64,000 nt of DNA, from NCBI RefSeq assembly GCF_006335145.1, contig NZ_VDMN01000007.1, forward strand, positions 124,001 through 188,000. Reading direction: 5' to 3'. Within the stretch, counting starts at the first letter, position 1. Every line of letters starts with the position of its first letter. The DNA is from Aliirhizobium smilacinae. Lineage in GTDB: Bacteria > Pseudomonadota > Alphaproteobacteria > Rhizobiales > Rhizobiaceae. This document shows positions 28,121-35,498 of this stretch, piece after piece. Below the pieces are notes generated by a model. The model did no database searches. It was not told where the DNA came from and was given only the letters and a program-made list of their open reading frames with translations. Both the position numbers and the translations under genes were made by a program.

Positions 28121-29671
28121 TCAATGCGGCGCGGGCGTAAGCCCTGCAATCGCTTCGGCAAAATCCTTCGCCTCGAAGGGCTCAAGATCGTCGACACCCT
28201 CACCGACGCCGATGAAGTACACCGGCAGCCGGTGCTTGGCGGCGATGGCGACGAGAATGCCGCCCCGCGCCGTGCCGTCGAGCTTGGTCATGATCAACCC
28301 GCTGACGCCGGCAACGTTGCGGAAAATCTCCACCTGGTTCATCGCGTTCTGCCCGGTTGTCGCGTCGAGCGTCTGCAACACCGTATGCGGCGCATCGGGA
28401 TCGAGCTTGCCGAGCACGCGAACGATCTTCTCCAGTTCCGCCATCAGCTCGGTCTTGTTCTGCAATCGGCCGGCGGTGTCGATGATCAGAACGTCGGACT
28501 TGTTTTCCTTCGCCTGCACATAGGCGTCATAAGCAAGACCGGCCGCATCGGCGCCGAGCTTGGTGCCAATGAATTCCGAACCCGTACGATCCGCCCAGAT
28601 CTTCAGCTGCTCGATCGCCGCGGCACGGAACGTATCGCCGGCGGCAAGCATGACCTTGAGGCCGGAGCCTGAAAGTTTTGCCGCCAGCTTGCCGATCGTC
28701 GTCGTTTTGCCGGTGCCGTTGACGCCGACGACGAGAATGACATGCGGCTTGTGATTGAGATCGAGCTGCAGCGGTTTTGCGACCGGCGCCAGCACCTTGG
28801 TGATTTCCGCCGACATGATGCGCGACACGTCCTCGCCGGTCACGTCCTTGCCGTAACGCTCGGAGGACAATGTGCCGGTAATCCGCATCGCCGTCTCGAC
28901 GCCGAGATCGGCTTGGATCAGCAGGTCTTCCAGATCTTCAAGGGTCTCGTCGTCAAGCTTGCGCTTGGTGAACAGCGCCGCGATCTGGCCGGTCAGCTGC
29001 GACGAGGTGCGCGAAAGCCCGGCCCGCAGGCGCTGGAACCATGTGAGCTTGAGCGGCGGTACGACGACGACCGTTTCCGGCTCGGAACTCGAGGTGGAGA
29101 AGCCCTTGGGAAGAACGAGCGGCGCGACAACGACATCCTCGGAGGCGCCCCCCCCCTCTGTCCTGCCGGACATCTCCCCCACAAGGGGGGAGATCGAGTC
29201 GTGGGCAGCGACTCGCTCTACGCCAGATACCGTGTCCGCTGAAATGTCTTCGGAAGTGGCTCTTTCACCTTCCGCACCTTGCTCGAATGCAGCCGAAGAA
29301 GGCGCATCCGTGATCTTCCCACCTGTGGGGGAGATGCCCGGCAAGGCAGAGGGGGGGGTATCAGCAGAAAGCCCGCCATCCACTTCAGCCGCAGCCTCGG
29401 CCTCCAGCAGCGACAATGGCACGACGCCGAGATCGGAGATTTCCTCAACGCCCGGAAGAACCGCAGCCACTTCATCATCCGCAGCGACATCGCCCGAAGG
29501 ACCACCGGCAGTCTCGATCTCCGCTGGTGCGACCGGATCGATGGGCGTGACGGGCAGTGTTTCAGTGGCAACGACGTCCGCTGCGGGCGAATGGTCTTCA
29601 ACAGGCTTTTCAGCCGGCCGATCGACCGGTTTGTCGCCGAAGGTGAAGACGCGTTTGATAAAACTTACCAT
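28121..29671 (-). CDS. ftsY: signal recognition particle receptor FtsY
   Basis: A 516-residue SRP receptor GTPase. The NG domain occupies the C-terminal 300 residues, with the P-loop GVNGTGKTTT near residue 314, DTFRAAA and DTAGR motifs. The first 190 residues are an acidic, low-complexity A domain. Two short stretches in it, residues 106-120 and 160-174, are translations of the palindromic repeat also found between ccmA and ccmB (29312-29358 and 29152-29195). FtsY docks ribosome-SRP complexes at the membrane with Ffh, encoded at 35499-37079. It follows mtaB by 17 bp. Confidence 0.96.
   Translation of the reverse strand: MVSFIKRVFTFGDKPVDRPAEKPVEDHSPAADVVATETLPVTPIDPVAPAEIETAGGPSGDVAADDEVAAVLPGVEEISDLGVVPLSLLEAEAAAEVDGGLSADTPPSALPGISPTGGKITDAPSSAAFEQGAEGERATSEDISADTVSGVERVAAHDSISPLVGEMSGRTEGGGASEDVVVAPLVLPKGFSTSSSEPETVVVVPPLKLTWFQRLRAGLSRTSSQLTGQIAALFTKRKLDDETLEDLEDLLIQADLGVETAMRITGTLSSERYGKDVTGEDVSRIMSAEITKVLAPVAKPLQLDLNHKPHVILVVGVNGTGKTTTIGKLAAKLSGSGLKVMLAAGDTFRAAAIEQLKIWADRTGSEFIGTKLGADAAGLAYDAYVQAKENKSDVLIIDTAGRLQNKTELMAELEKIVRVLGKLDPDAPHTVLQTLDATTGQNAMNQVEIFRNVAGVSGLIMTKLDGTARGGILVAIAAKHRLPVYFIGVGEGVDDLEPFEAKDFAEAIAGLTPAPH
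29152..29195. repeat. palindromic repeat copy inside ftsY (distal)
   Basis: A 44-bp copy of the ccmA-ccmB repeat unit, differing at about two positions (TGTCCTGCCGGACATCTCC region). It is read in frame as residues 160-174 of FtsY (ISPLVGEMSGRTEGG). Confidence 0.85.
29312..29358. repeat. palindromic repeat copy inside ftsY (proximal, inverted)
   Basis: A 47-bp copy in the opposite orientation to that at 29152-29195, separated from it by 116 bp. It is more diverged, with changes around TTCCCACCTG. It is read in frame as FtsY residues 106-120 (PPSALPGISPTGGKI). Confidence 0.8.
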
Positions 29672-29688
29672 GAAAAATTCCGTTTCAG

Positions 29689-30975
29689 TCAGGCCGCCTG
29701 CTCTTCGCGAGTGTCGGCGATGACCCGCATGTCGAGATGTTTGCCACTATGTCCGGTAATCATAACGTGCTTGATGTCGCGGGGAACCAGCCCCGGCGTT
29801 GCAACCAGCGAAAAGTTTTCCGTATGCGCCATGCCGTTGTTTTCTACGACGATCGTCTGTTCGGTTCCGACCATCCGGTCGAGATGCGCAAGATGGAGCG
29901 CCTCGCCCCGTGCCCGAAGCCGTGCGGCGCGATCCTTGACCAGCGCCCGATCGACCTGCGGCATGCGCGCAGCCGGCGTGCCGGGACGCGGGCTGTAGGG
30001 GAAAACGTGTAGGAACGAGATGCCGGCCTCTTCCGCCAGCGACGCCGCCCCTTCGAACATCTCTTCCGTCTCGGTCGGAAAACCGGCTATCATATCCGCG
30101 CCGAAGGCGATCTCTGGCCGCAGACGTCGCGCCTGTTCGACAAAGGCCAATGCCTCGGCGCGCGAATGGCGGCGCTTCATCCGCTTCAAAATCATGTCGT
30201 CGCCATGCTGCAGAGACAGATGCAAGTGCGGCATGAAACGCGGTTCGTCGGCGATCAGGTCCCAGAGATGATTGTCCGCCTCGATACTGTCGATCGACGA
30301 CAGGCGAAGCCGCAGGATTTCCGGCACCTGTTTCAAAAGCGTCTTGGCAAGATAGCCCAGCGTCGGGTGGCCCGGCAGATCGGCGCCGTAACTCGTCGCG
30401 TCGACGCCGGTGAGCACGATTTCGCGATAACCGCTCTCGACGAGCCTGCGGGCCTGCTCCACCACGGCGCCTATCGGCACCGAGCGGGAATTGCCGCGAC
30501 CATAAGGGATGATGCAGAAGGTGCAGCGATGATCGCAGCCGTTCTGCACCTGGATGAAGGCACGCACATGCCCGTCGATATGCCTGACCATCTGCGGCGC
30601 AGTCGCCTTGACGCTCATGATGTCGTTGACGCGCAGCTTCTCTTCCGCTGAAACGCCGAAATCCGGCAGGCCGCGATAGGAGCCGGCTCTCAGCTTTTCC
30701 TCGTTGCCGAGCACCGCATCGACTTCCGCCATTTCGGCAAAGGTCTGCTTCTCGGTCTGCGCGGCGCAGCCGGTAACGATGATGCGTGCATGCGGGTTTT
30801 CACGGCGAACACGGCGGATCGCCTGGCGTGCCTGGCGCACCGCCTCGCCGGTCACGGCGCAGGTATTGACCAGCACGGCATTGTTCAGGCCCGCCTTCTC
30901 GGCCTGCGCCCGCATCACTTCCGATTCGTAGGTGTTGAGCCGACAGCCGAAGGTTATGACCTCGACGCCGCTCAA
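29689..30975 (-). CDS. mtaB: tRNA (N6-threonylcarbamoyladenosine-C2)-methylthiotransferase MtaB
   Basis: A 428-residue radical-SAM methylthiotransferase that makes ms2t6A at position 37 of ANN-decoding tRNAs. It has the N-terminal UPF0004 domain with conserved cysteines (TFGCRLNTYES, NTCAVTGEAVRQARQ, TGCAAQTE), the radical-SAM CxxxCxxC (CDHRCTFC) near residue 150 and a C-terminal TRAM domain. The start overlaps the dapF stop by four bases. The dapF-mtaB-ftsY order is a conserved unit in rhizobia. Confidence 0.95.
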   Translation of the reverse strand: MSGVEVITFGCRLNTYESEVMRAQAEKAGLNNAVLVNTCAVTGEAVRQARQAIRRVRRENPHARIIVTGCAAQTEKQTFAEMAEVDAVLGNEEKLRAGSYRGLPDFGVSAEEKLRVNDIMSVKATAPQMVRHIDGHVRAFIQVQNGCDHRCTFCIIPYGRGNSRSVPIGAVVEQARRLVESGYREIVLTGVDATSYGADLPGHPTLGYLAKTLLKQVPEILRLRLSSIDSIEADNHLWDLIADEPRFMPHLHLSLQHGDDMILKRMKRRHSRAEALAFVEQARRLRPEIAFGADMIAGFPTETEEMFEGAASLAEEAGISFLHVFPYSPRPGTPAARMPQVDRALVKDRAARLRARGEALHLAHLDRMVGTEQTIVVENNGMAHTENFSLVATPGLVPRDIKHVMITGHSGKHLDMRVIADTREEQAA

Positions 30976-31874
30976 TTGACCCTCACCTCAGGTTCTGCAT
31001 CGCGGATAAAAGTGCCGGTCACGGGATCGACCTTGCCGGACCATTCCCATTCGGCAGGGCCGGTCATCACGACGTGATCGTTATCCCGCCATTCGATGGT
31101 AAGCGGCTGACGGCTAGGCGCAGAGGCTACATCGATCGTGACCCTGCGTCCCGTGCGACCGGTGCGGGCGGCAGAGACACCTGCGGCACAGGCAGCCGAA
31201 CCGCAGGCAAGCGTCAACCCGGCGCCGCGTTCCCAGGTGCGGGTGCGCAGAGACGTGTCGGATGTAACTTGCGCCAGCGTGATATTGGCCTTTTCCGGAA
31301 ACATCGGATGATTTTCCAGAAGCGGTCCGAAACGTTCGAGATCGAACGTCATCGGGTCCTTGTCGACCCAGAAGATCGCATGCGGATTGCCCATCGACAT
31401 CACCGCCGGCGAATGCAGGATAGGCGCGTCGATCGGCCCGATCTGCAGCTCGATACGGCTGGTATCGAAAAACTCTTCCGACAGCGGAATCTTGTCCCAG
31501 GCAAAGACCGGCTTACCCATGTCGACGGAAATCGTGCCGTCCTCATGCTCCTGCGCATTCAGGATGCCGGCAACCGTCTGGAAGGTAAAAGTCTTGCGGC
31601 CGGTCTCAGAGCTCAGCGCCTGCACCACGCAGCGCGTGCCGTTGCCGCAGGCCTGCGCCTTGGAGCCGTCGGAATTCAGGATATCGATCCAGGCATCGGT
31701 ACCTTGTGCCTTGGGATCGTGGATCGCCATGATCTGGTCGAACTGGGTGGCCGGATCGGCATTGAGCGCGACCGCCGCCTCAGGCGTCACCTTGTCGGTG
31801 CGGCCACGCATGTCGACGACCAGGATCTTGTTGCCAAGCCCGTTCATCCGCGCAAATTCGACCTGTCCTGCCAT
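30972..31874 (-). CDS. dapF: diaminopimelate epimerase DapF
   Basis: A 300-residue epimerase converting LL- to meso-diaminopimelate for lysine and peptidoglycan synthesis. The two catalytic cysteines lie in QACGNGTRCV (C76) and LACGSAACA. The N-terminal FARMNGLGNKILVVD is typical. It is the first gene of the dapF-mtaB-ftsY-yciB-DUF2585 run, all with overlaps or gaps under 60 bp. Confidence 0.97.
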   Translation of the reverse strand: MAGQVEFARMNGLGNKILVVDMRGRTDKVTPEAAVALNADPATQFDQIMAIHDPKAQGTDAWIDILNSDGSKAQACGNGTRCVVQALSSETGRKTFTFQTVAGILNAQEHEDGTISVDMGKPVFAWDKIPLSEEFFDTSRIELQIGPIDAPILHSPAVMSMGNPHAIFWVDKDPMTFDLERFGPLLENHPMFPEKANITLAQVTSDTSLRTRTWERGAGLTLACGSAACAAGVSAARTGRTGRRVTIDVASAPSRQPLTIEWRDNDHVVMTGPAEWEWSGKVDPVTGTFIRDAEPEVRVN

Positions 31875-32046
31875 GATGCTGATCCATTCCCAGGGGACCG
31901 GCCAAACCGCCAGCCCGCAATCTTACGGCGTATATGGCCGAAAGTGCTGCAAATTACCAGTGGCGGCGCTGCGCATCCTTAATAGCCAGGCAATGGCGAA
32001 ATGCCCTGACCCATGTTAGGGGAGCCGTAAAAATGAGGCTTCGATC

Positions 32047-32718
32047 ATGTTTCCCTGGGTTCAACTGGACAGCGCGAAAATACCGGACGATGGCGGCGAG
32101 CTGCGGCTGAAGCAGCGCGGCCAGGAGTTTTCCATCATGCTCGGATCGAACGAGCTGATGAACAGCCGACTGAGCGGATCGGAAGAGGCGCTCGCCACAC
32201 TTTCCTGGGAAAAGATCAGGGATCGCCAGAGGTCATCCATTCTCATCGGCGGCCTCGGCATGGGCTTCACCCTGCGTGCGGCGCTGGCAATCGTACCGCC
32301 GGATGCCTCCATCACCATCGCCGAACTCGTACCAGCCGTGGTGAAATGGGCGCGCGGCCCGATGGCCGACGTCTTCAAGGGATGCCTCGACGATCCACGA
32401 ACGCATATTCATCAAGGTGACGTGGGAGAACTGATCCGCGATTCGAAAGGCGAATTCGATGCGATCTTGCTCGATGTCGATAACGGACCTGATGGCCTGA
32501 CGCGGGAATCCAACGACAGCCTGTATAACCGCCGTGGTCTGCGGGCAACCTATGACGCGCTGCGCCCCGGCGGCGTCCTGTCCGTCTGGTCATCCGGGCC
32601 GGATAACGGTTTTACCCGGCGCCTGAAGGAAGTCGGCTTCGACACGGAAGTGGTCAATACCCGTGCCAACGGCAATCGCGGTGCCAAGCATGTCATCTGG
32701 GTGGCGACGAGGCCCTGA
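32047..32718 (+). CDS. spermidine synthase-like methyltransferase-fold protein
   Basis: A 223-residue protein of the spermine/spermidine synthase superfamily. The nucleotide-binding glycine-rich loop ILIGGLGMGFTLRAAL, the acidic residue in SITIAELVPAVVKWAR and the catalytic-region Asp in AILLDVDNGPDGLT are present. It lacks the N-terminal beta domain of true SpeE proteins (about 280 residues). Relatives are often annotated as spermidine synthase, but the aminopropyl transfer activity is not assured. It is divergent from dapF and convergent with the heme oxygenase gene. Confidence 0.8.
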   Translation: MFPWVQLDSAKIPDDGGELRLKQRGQEFSIMLGSNELMNSRLSGSEEALATLSWEKIRDRQRSSILIGGLGMGFTLRAALAIVPPDASITIAELVPAVVKWARGPMADVFKGCLDDPRTHIHQGDVGELIRDSKGEFDAILLDVDNGPDGLTRESNDSLYNRRGLRATYDALRPGGVLSVWSSGPDNGFTRRLKEVGFDTEVVNTRANGNRGAKHVIWVATRP

Positions 32719-32740
32719 ACTTGAAGCAGAACCGGCTTCC

Positions 32741-33340
32741 TCAGCCGAAAATCTCGTCGACCAGCGCATGCACGCGACGGAAGGCAGCCTTGGCGCCTTC
32801 GGCAGCTTCGAGCTCCTCCGCTTCGGTCAGCGGCAGATCGTTATAGGCGGCGACGAAATTGCGCCAATGCAGCCCGCGCCCATCGGGATGGCCGGCGAGA
32901 TGCCGGGCACCGAAATCGTCCGAAAGTCCGATCTTGGCCGCTTCCTTGCGCAGGAAAGCGGCGCCGAGATTGGAACCTTCAGCCACATAGACCCAGCCGA
33001 GCGCTGCGGCAGGCGTCAAGGGGCCGGTCGTCGCGGCCAGCTTTTCCGCAACGCCGCCGAGATCAGCAATATCCTGGCGAAGCGCCTCGAAGCGGTTGCG
33101 ATCGGCAAGGCCCGGCAGACGGTGGTTGAGGTCCTCATCGGCGTAAAGCGGCGCCACGTCGGCATGGAAATGATGCTGCACATCGAGGAACAGCGCATAG
33201 CGTTCGCGGCTGGCGAAGGGTTCGGCGCGCATGATGCGTTTATCGAGCGTGTCGTGCGTGCCGGTCGTCATCGCCTTCAAGCGCTGGATGCGGGTGGCTT
33301 CAGTCGGACGGTCCAGCTCGATCTGCATTACTTTCCCCAT
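32741..33340 (-). CDS. biliverdin-producing heme oxygenase
   Basis: A 199-residue heme oxygenase of the BphO/PigA type, which opens heme to biliverdin, CO and iron. The proximal heme-ligand histidine is H29 in LKAMTTGTHDTLDKRI, and the distal helix glycine-rich stretch is seen in ALGWVYVAEGSNLGAAFL. The product could serve as bacteriophytochrome chromophore or release iron. No phytochrome or heme-uptake gene is in the window. An ATG four codons downstream is an alternative start. Confidence 0.88.
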   Translation of the reverse strand: MGKVMQIELDRPTEATRIQRLKAMTTGTHDTLDKRIMRAEPFASRERYALFLDVQHHFHADVAPLYADEDLNHRLPGLADRNRFEALRQDIADLGGVAEKLAATTGPLTPAAALGWVYVAEGSNLGAAFLRKEAAKIGLSDDFGARHLAGHPDGRGLHWRNFVAAYNDLPLTEAEELEAAEGAKAAFRRVHALVDEIFG

Positions 33341-33382
33341 ACACTCATATTTTCCGCATCAAGCAAATGAAGGAGCGACAAG

Positions 33383-34468
33383 TCAAGCAGGAGTTGGATC
33401 CGGAACCTCGAAAACTTCGCCCGGTCGCATCGGACGAAAACGCTCGCGGGCAATTTTTCGTGCGTCGAGCGCGGTATGAAGCGCCTCGACCGGCTGCTCG
33501 ATACCCTCGTCGGTCAGCTTCACCGTACCCCAGTGATGTCCCGCAGCGAAGGAAGCCCCGCAAAGCTGCATCCCCTCGACGGCCTCTTCCGGATTCTGGT
33601 GCTGCGCCTCCATGAACCAGCGCGGCTCATAGGCGCCGAAGGGTAGGTTGGCGAGACGGAACGGCCCGTGTTTCTGGCCGGCAGCACGATAGTTCCTGCC
33701 CTCGTGAAAACCGGTATCGCCGATATGGTAGATCTTGCCGGCCGGTGTTTCGAAAACGAAAGCTGCCCATAGCGCCATGCGGCGATCGCCAAGGCCCCGT
33801 GCCGACCAGTGATGGCATGGCTCGCAATGGAAAATGGCGCCGGGACCGACCGTCTCGCTGCCGCCCCAGTCCATCACGGTAATCCGTGCATCCGGAGCGC
33901 GGGGCCGGATGATCGCATCATTGCCAAGAGGCGTTATGAAATGCGGCTTGTCGCGCCCCTGCAGTACCCGAAGCGTCTCAAGATCGAGATGGTCGTAATG
34001 ATTGTGGGTGACGAGCACGATGTCGATCGGCGGCAGGTCGCCGATGCGGATACCGGGCGGATTGACGCGTTTGGGGCCGGTCCAGGTAAACGGACTTGTG
34101 CGCTCCGACCAGACCGGGTCGGTCAAGATATTGAGGCCGGCGACCTGGATCAGCAGAGATGCGTGGCCGACCATGGTGACGACCAACCGATCGCCATCGA
34201 CGCGAGTTTCTGGCACCGCCTGCGGAAACGGGCTGGTGAAGGTGTCGGGCCAGGGAATATTGCCGTTGCCGAGTTTCCAACGCAGCAGGTCCAGCCCGCC
34301 GCGCGGCTCCACGCCGCCCGGATTGAAAAAGCTCGTGCCGTCGAAATGATCCGAGACGGGACCGGAATAATATTTGTTGCCAGCCATGGCGCTCCTCGCG
34401 GTCACCCCACCGGCAAGCGCTGCGATAGCTGCAAGACCGGACCATTTGAAAAATTTGCGACGATTCAT
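33383..34468 (-). CDS. MBL fold metallo-hydrolase, Tat-exported (NAPE-PLD-like)
   Basis: A 361-residue metallo-beta-lactamase-fold hydrolase with the zinc motif VTHNHYDHLD and further histidines in HCEPCHHWSARG and IGDTGFHEG. The N-terminus MNRRKFFKWSGLAAIAALAGG looks like a twin-arginine signal, so it should act in the periplasm. The closest named group is N-acyl-phosphatidylethanolamine phospholipase D-like or UlaG-like hydrolases; the true substrate is unknown. It ends 42 bp from the heme oxygenase gene. Confidence 0.87.
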   Translation of the reverse strand: MNRRKFFKWSGLAAIAALAGGVTARSAMAGNKYYSGPVSDHFDGTSFFNPGGVEPRGGLDLLRWKLGNGNIPWPDTFTSPFPQAVPETRVDGDRLVVTMVGHASLLIQVAGLNILTDPVWSERTSPFTWTGPKRVNPPGIRIGDLPPIDIVLVTHNHYDHLDLETLRVLQGRDKPHFITPLGNDAIIRPRAPDARITVMDWGGSETVGPGAIFHCEPCHHWSARGLGDRRMALWAAFVFETPAGKIYHIGDTGFHEGRNYRAAGQKHGPFRLANLPFGAYEPRWFMEAQHQNPEEAVEGMQLCGASFAAGHHWGTVKLTDEGIEQPVEALHTALDARKIARERFRPMRPGEVFEVPDPTPA

Positions 34469-34507
34469 GAGATCTGTCCGGTGGAGGGTGTTTTCAAGGA
34501 GGACCGC

Positions 34508-34945
34508 TTAGGCGGCTTCGATATCCGTTTGTGCAAAATCGTTTCCGACGAAAAGAAGCGACGTTTCGAGTTGCTTTGCGCACGCATATGAGAAGCAGTC
34601 GCCAAAATTGAGCTTGGCTGGATGACCGACAAAACGGCCATAGGTCCTGGCAGCGTTGAGTGCGGTTTTATGCAGGCCAGATGAAAGCTCAACTTCCGTG
34701 GCCTCTATGTCCCGTAGAAAGGCTTCGACTGAAACTTGAGTGTTGGCGATCAATTCGGGCGGCGTAGGAGCATGTTCGCCAAGCAAGGCAATCTTTTTCT
34801 GGCGAGCGAGAGCGACAACGACCTCAAAAACCACCAGCGATGAGTATCGGAGCGGTTCCTTCGAGGTCTTCATGCGAGCGATCAGTGAGCCCGCATTATC
34901 TTCCGCCTTAAGGATTGCAACAATCGCAGACGCATCGAGAAACAT
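34508..34945 (-). CDS. vapC: VapC toxin, PIN-domain ribonuclease
   Basis: A 145-residue PIN-domain protein. The first acidic residue is in MFLDASAIVAILKAED. A second conserved acidic region is FGDCFSYACAKQ, which is typical of the PIN active site coordinating magnesium, and a final Asp follows in LLFVGNDFAQTDI. VapC toxins cleave tRNA or rRNA. The ATG at 34945 overlaps the vapB stop by one base (TGATG), which implies coupled translation; a GTG/ATG four codons upstream is less likely. Confidence 0.92.
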   Translation of the reverse strand: MFLDASAIVAILKAEDNAGSLIARMKTSKEPLRYSSLVVFEVVVALARQKKIALLGEHAPTPPELIANTQVSVEAFLRDIEATEVELSSGLHKTALNAARTYGRFVGHPAKLNFGDCFSYACAKQLETSLLFVGNDFAQTDIEAA

Positions 34946-35187
34946 CAGTATTCCCACATTTCGTCCAAAAACGCCTTTTCATCGAAATTCGGATCATTAG
35001 GACCAAGTGCAGCAATCTGTGCCTGATATTTTTTGGCAATCTCCTCAAGCGAGGGCTTGCGCTGCTCTCGTTTCAACTGGTTTTCTAGCGCCAGACGAAC
35101 AGCTTCCGTCTTGGTCTTGGTGCCAAGCTGGCGCATCACCTCATCCGCCAGTTCATTGACCTTCGGATCTCGAATATAAAGAGACAT
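34945..35187 (-). CDS. vapB: VapB antitoxin, ribbon-helix-helix/PSK_trans_fac type
   Basis: An 80-residue antitoxin. The N-terminal part SLYIRDPKVNELADEVMRQ and KTKTEAVRLALENQL is a DNA-binding and dimerisation domain of the VapB (PSK) family. The C-terminus (NDPNFDEKAFLDEMWEY) is acidic and aromatic, as expected for wrapping around VapC. It is expressed first, upstream of vapC, and probably represses its own promoter at the palindrome at 35215-35246. Confidence 0.92.
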   Translation of the reverse strand: MSLYIRDPKVNELADEVMRQLGTKTKTEAVRLALENQLKREQRKPSLEEIAKKYQAQIAALGPNDPNFDEKAFLDEMWEY

Positions 35188-35498
35188 GGCACTTCACCTG
35201 CCGGCACGAGCGATGGAATATTCAATATAGGCCAATTGAATATTCCTGCAAGCAGGCGCCCAAAACTGCCCGCACCTTGACTCTCCGCCCCATTTCCTGT
35301 TTAAGCCACGCCATCTGCTGACAAGTCACGACTTGGAGCCGCCGACCGGGGCCGACATACTGAGCCCGGAGGTCAACATCCGACAGCGCGTTGCGCCCTC
35401 GGGTGCTTTTTGGCTTTGCGCGTTTCTGACGTCTTGTTTTTGCCGGCAAAAGACCCGACGTTTCCGGACACTATCCGGAAGCGAAGAAGGAAGACACG
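35188..35498. other. region between vapB and ffh: vapBC promoter and ffh leader, no gene seen
   Basis: 311 bp separating divergent vapB and ffh. It contains the vapB operator palindrome (35215-35246) and presumably the promoters for both units. One 75-codon minus-strand open frame lies here (35222-35449), but it overlaps the operator and lacks a ribosome-binding site or recognisable similarity. I see no SRP RNA sequence in this region. Confidence 0.6.
35215..35246. promoter_or_regulatory. vapBC operator: perfect 12-bp inverted repeat
   Basis: GGAATATTCAAT (35215-35226) and ATTGAATATTCC (35235-35246) are exact reverse complements separated by eight bases. The site begins 28 bp upstream of the vapB start, the position of autorepression operators in vapBC loci. 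Symmetric half-sites fit a dimeric VapB DNA-binding domain. Confidence 0.8.

Noticed and set aside
34508..35187. vapBC as part of a larger genomic island or defence system
   Set aside because: No integrase, att-like repeats, other defence genes or composition change around it; the flanks are core genes.
35222..35449. 75-codon minus-strand open frame between vapB and ffh
   Set aside because: It overlaps the vapBC operator, has no ribosome-binding site and no recognisable similarity.
35250..35498. possible SRP 4.5S RNA (ffs) next to ffh
   Set aside because: No conserved GGAA-tetraloop domain IV sequence was seen.
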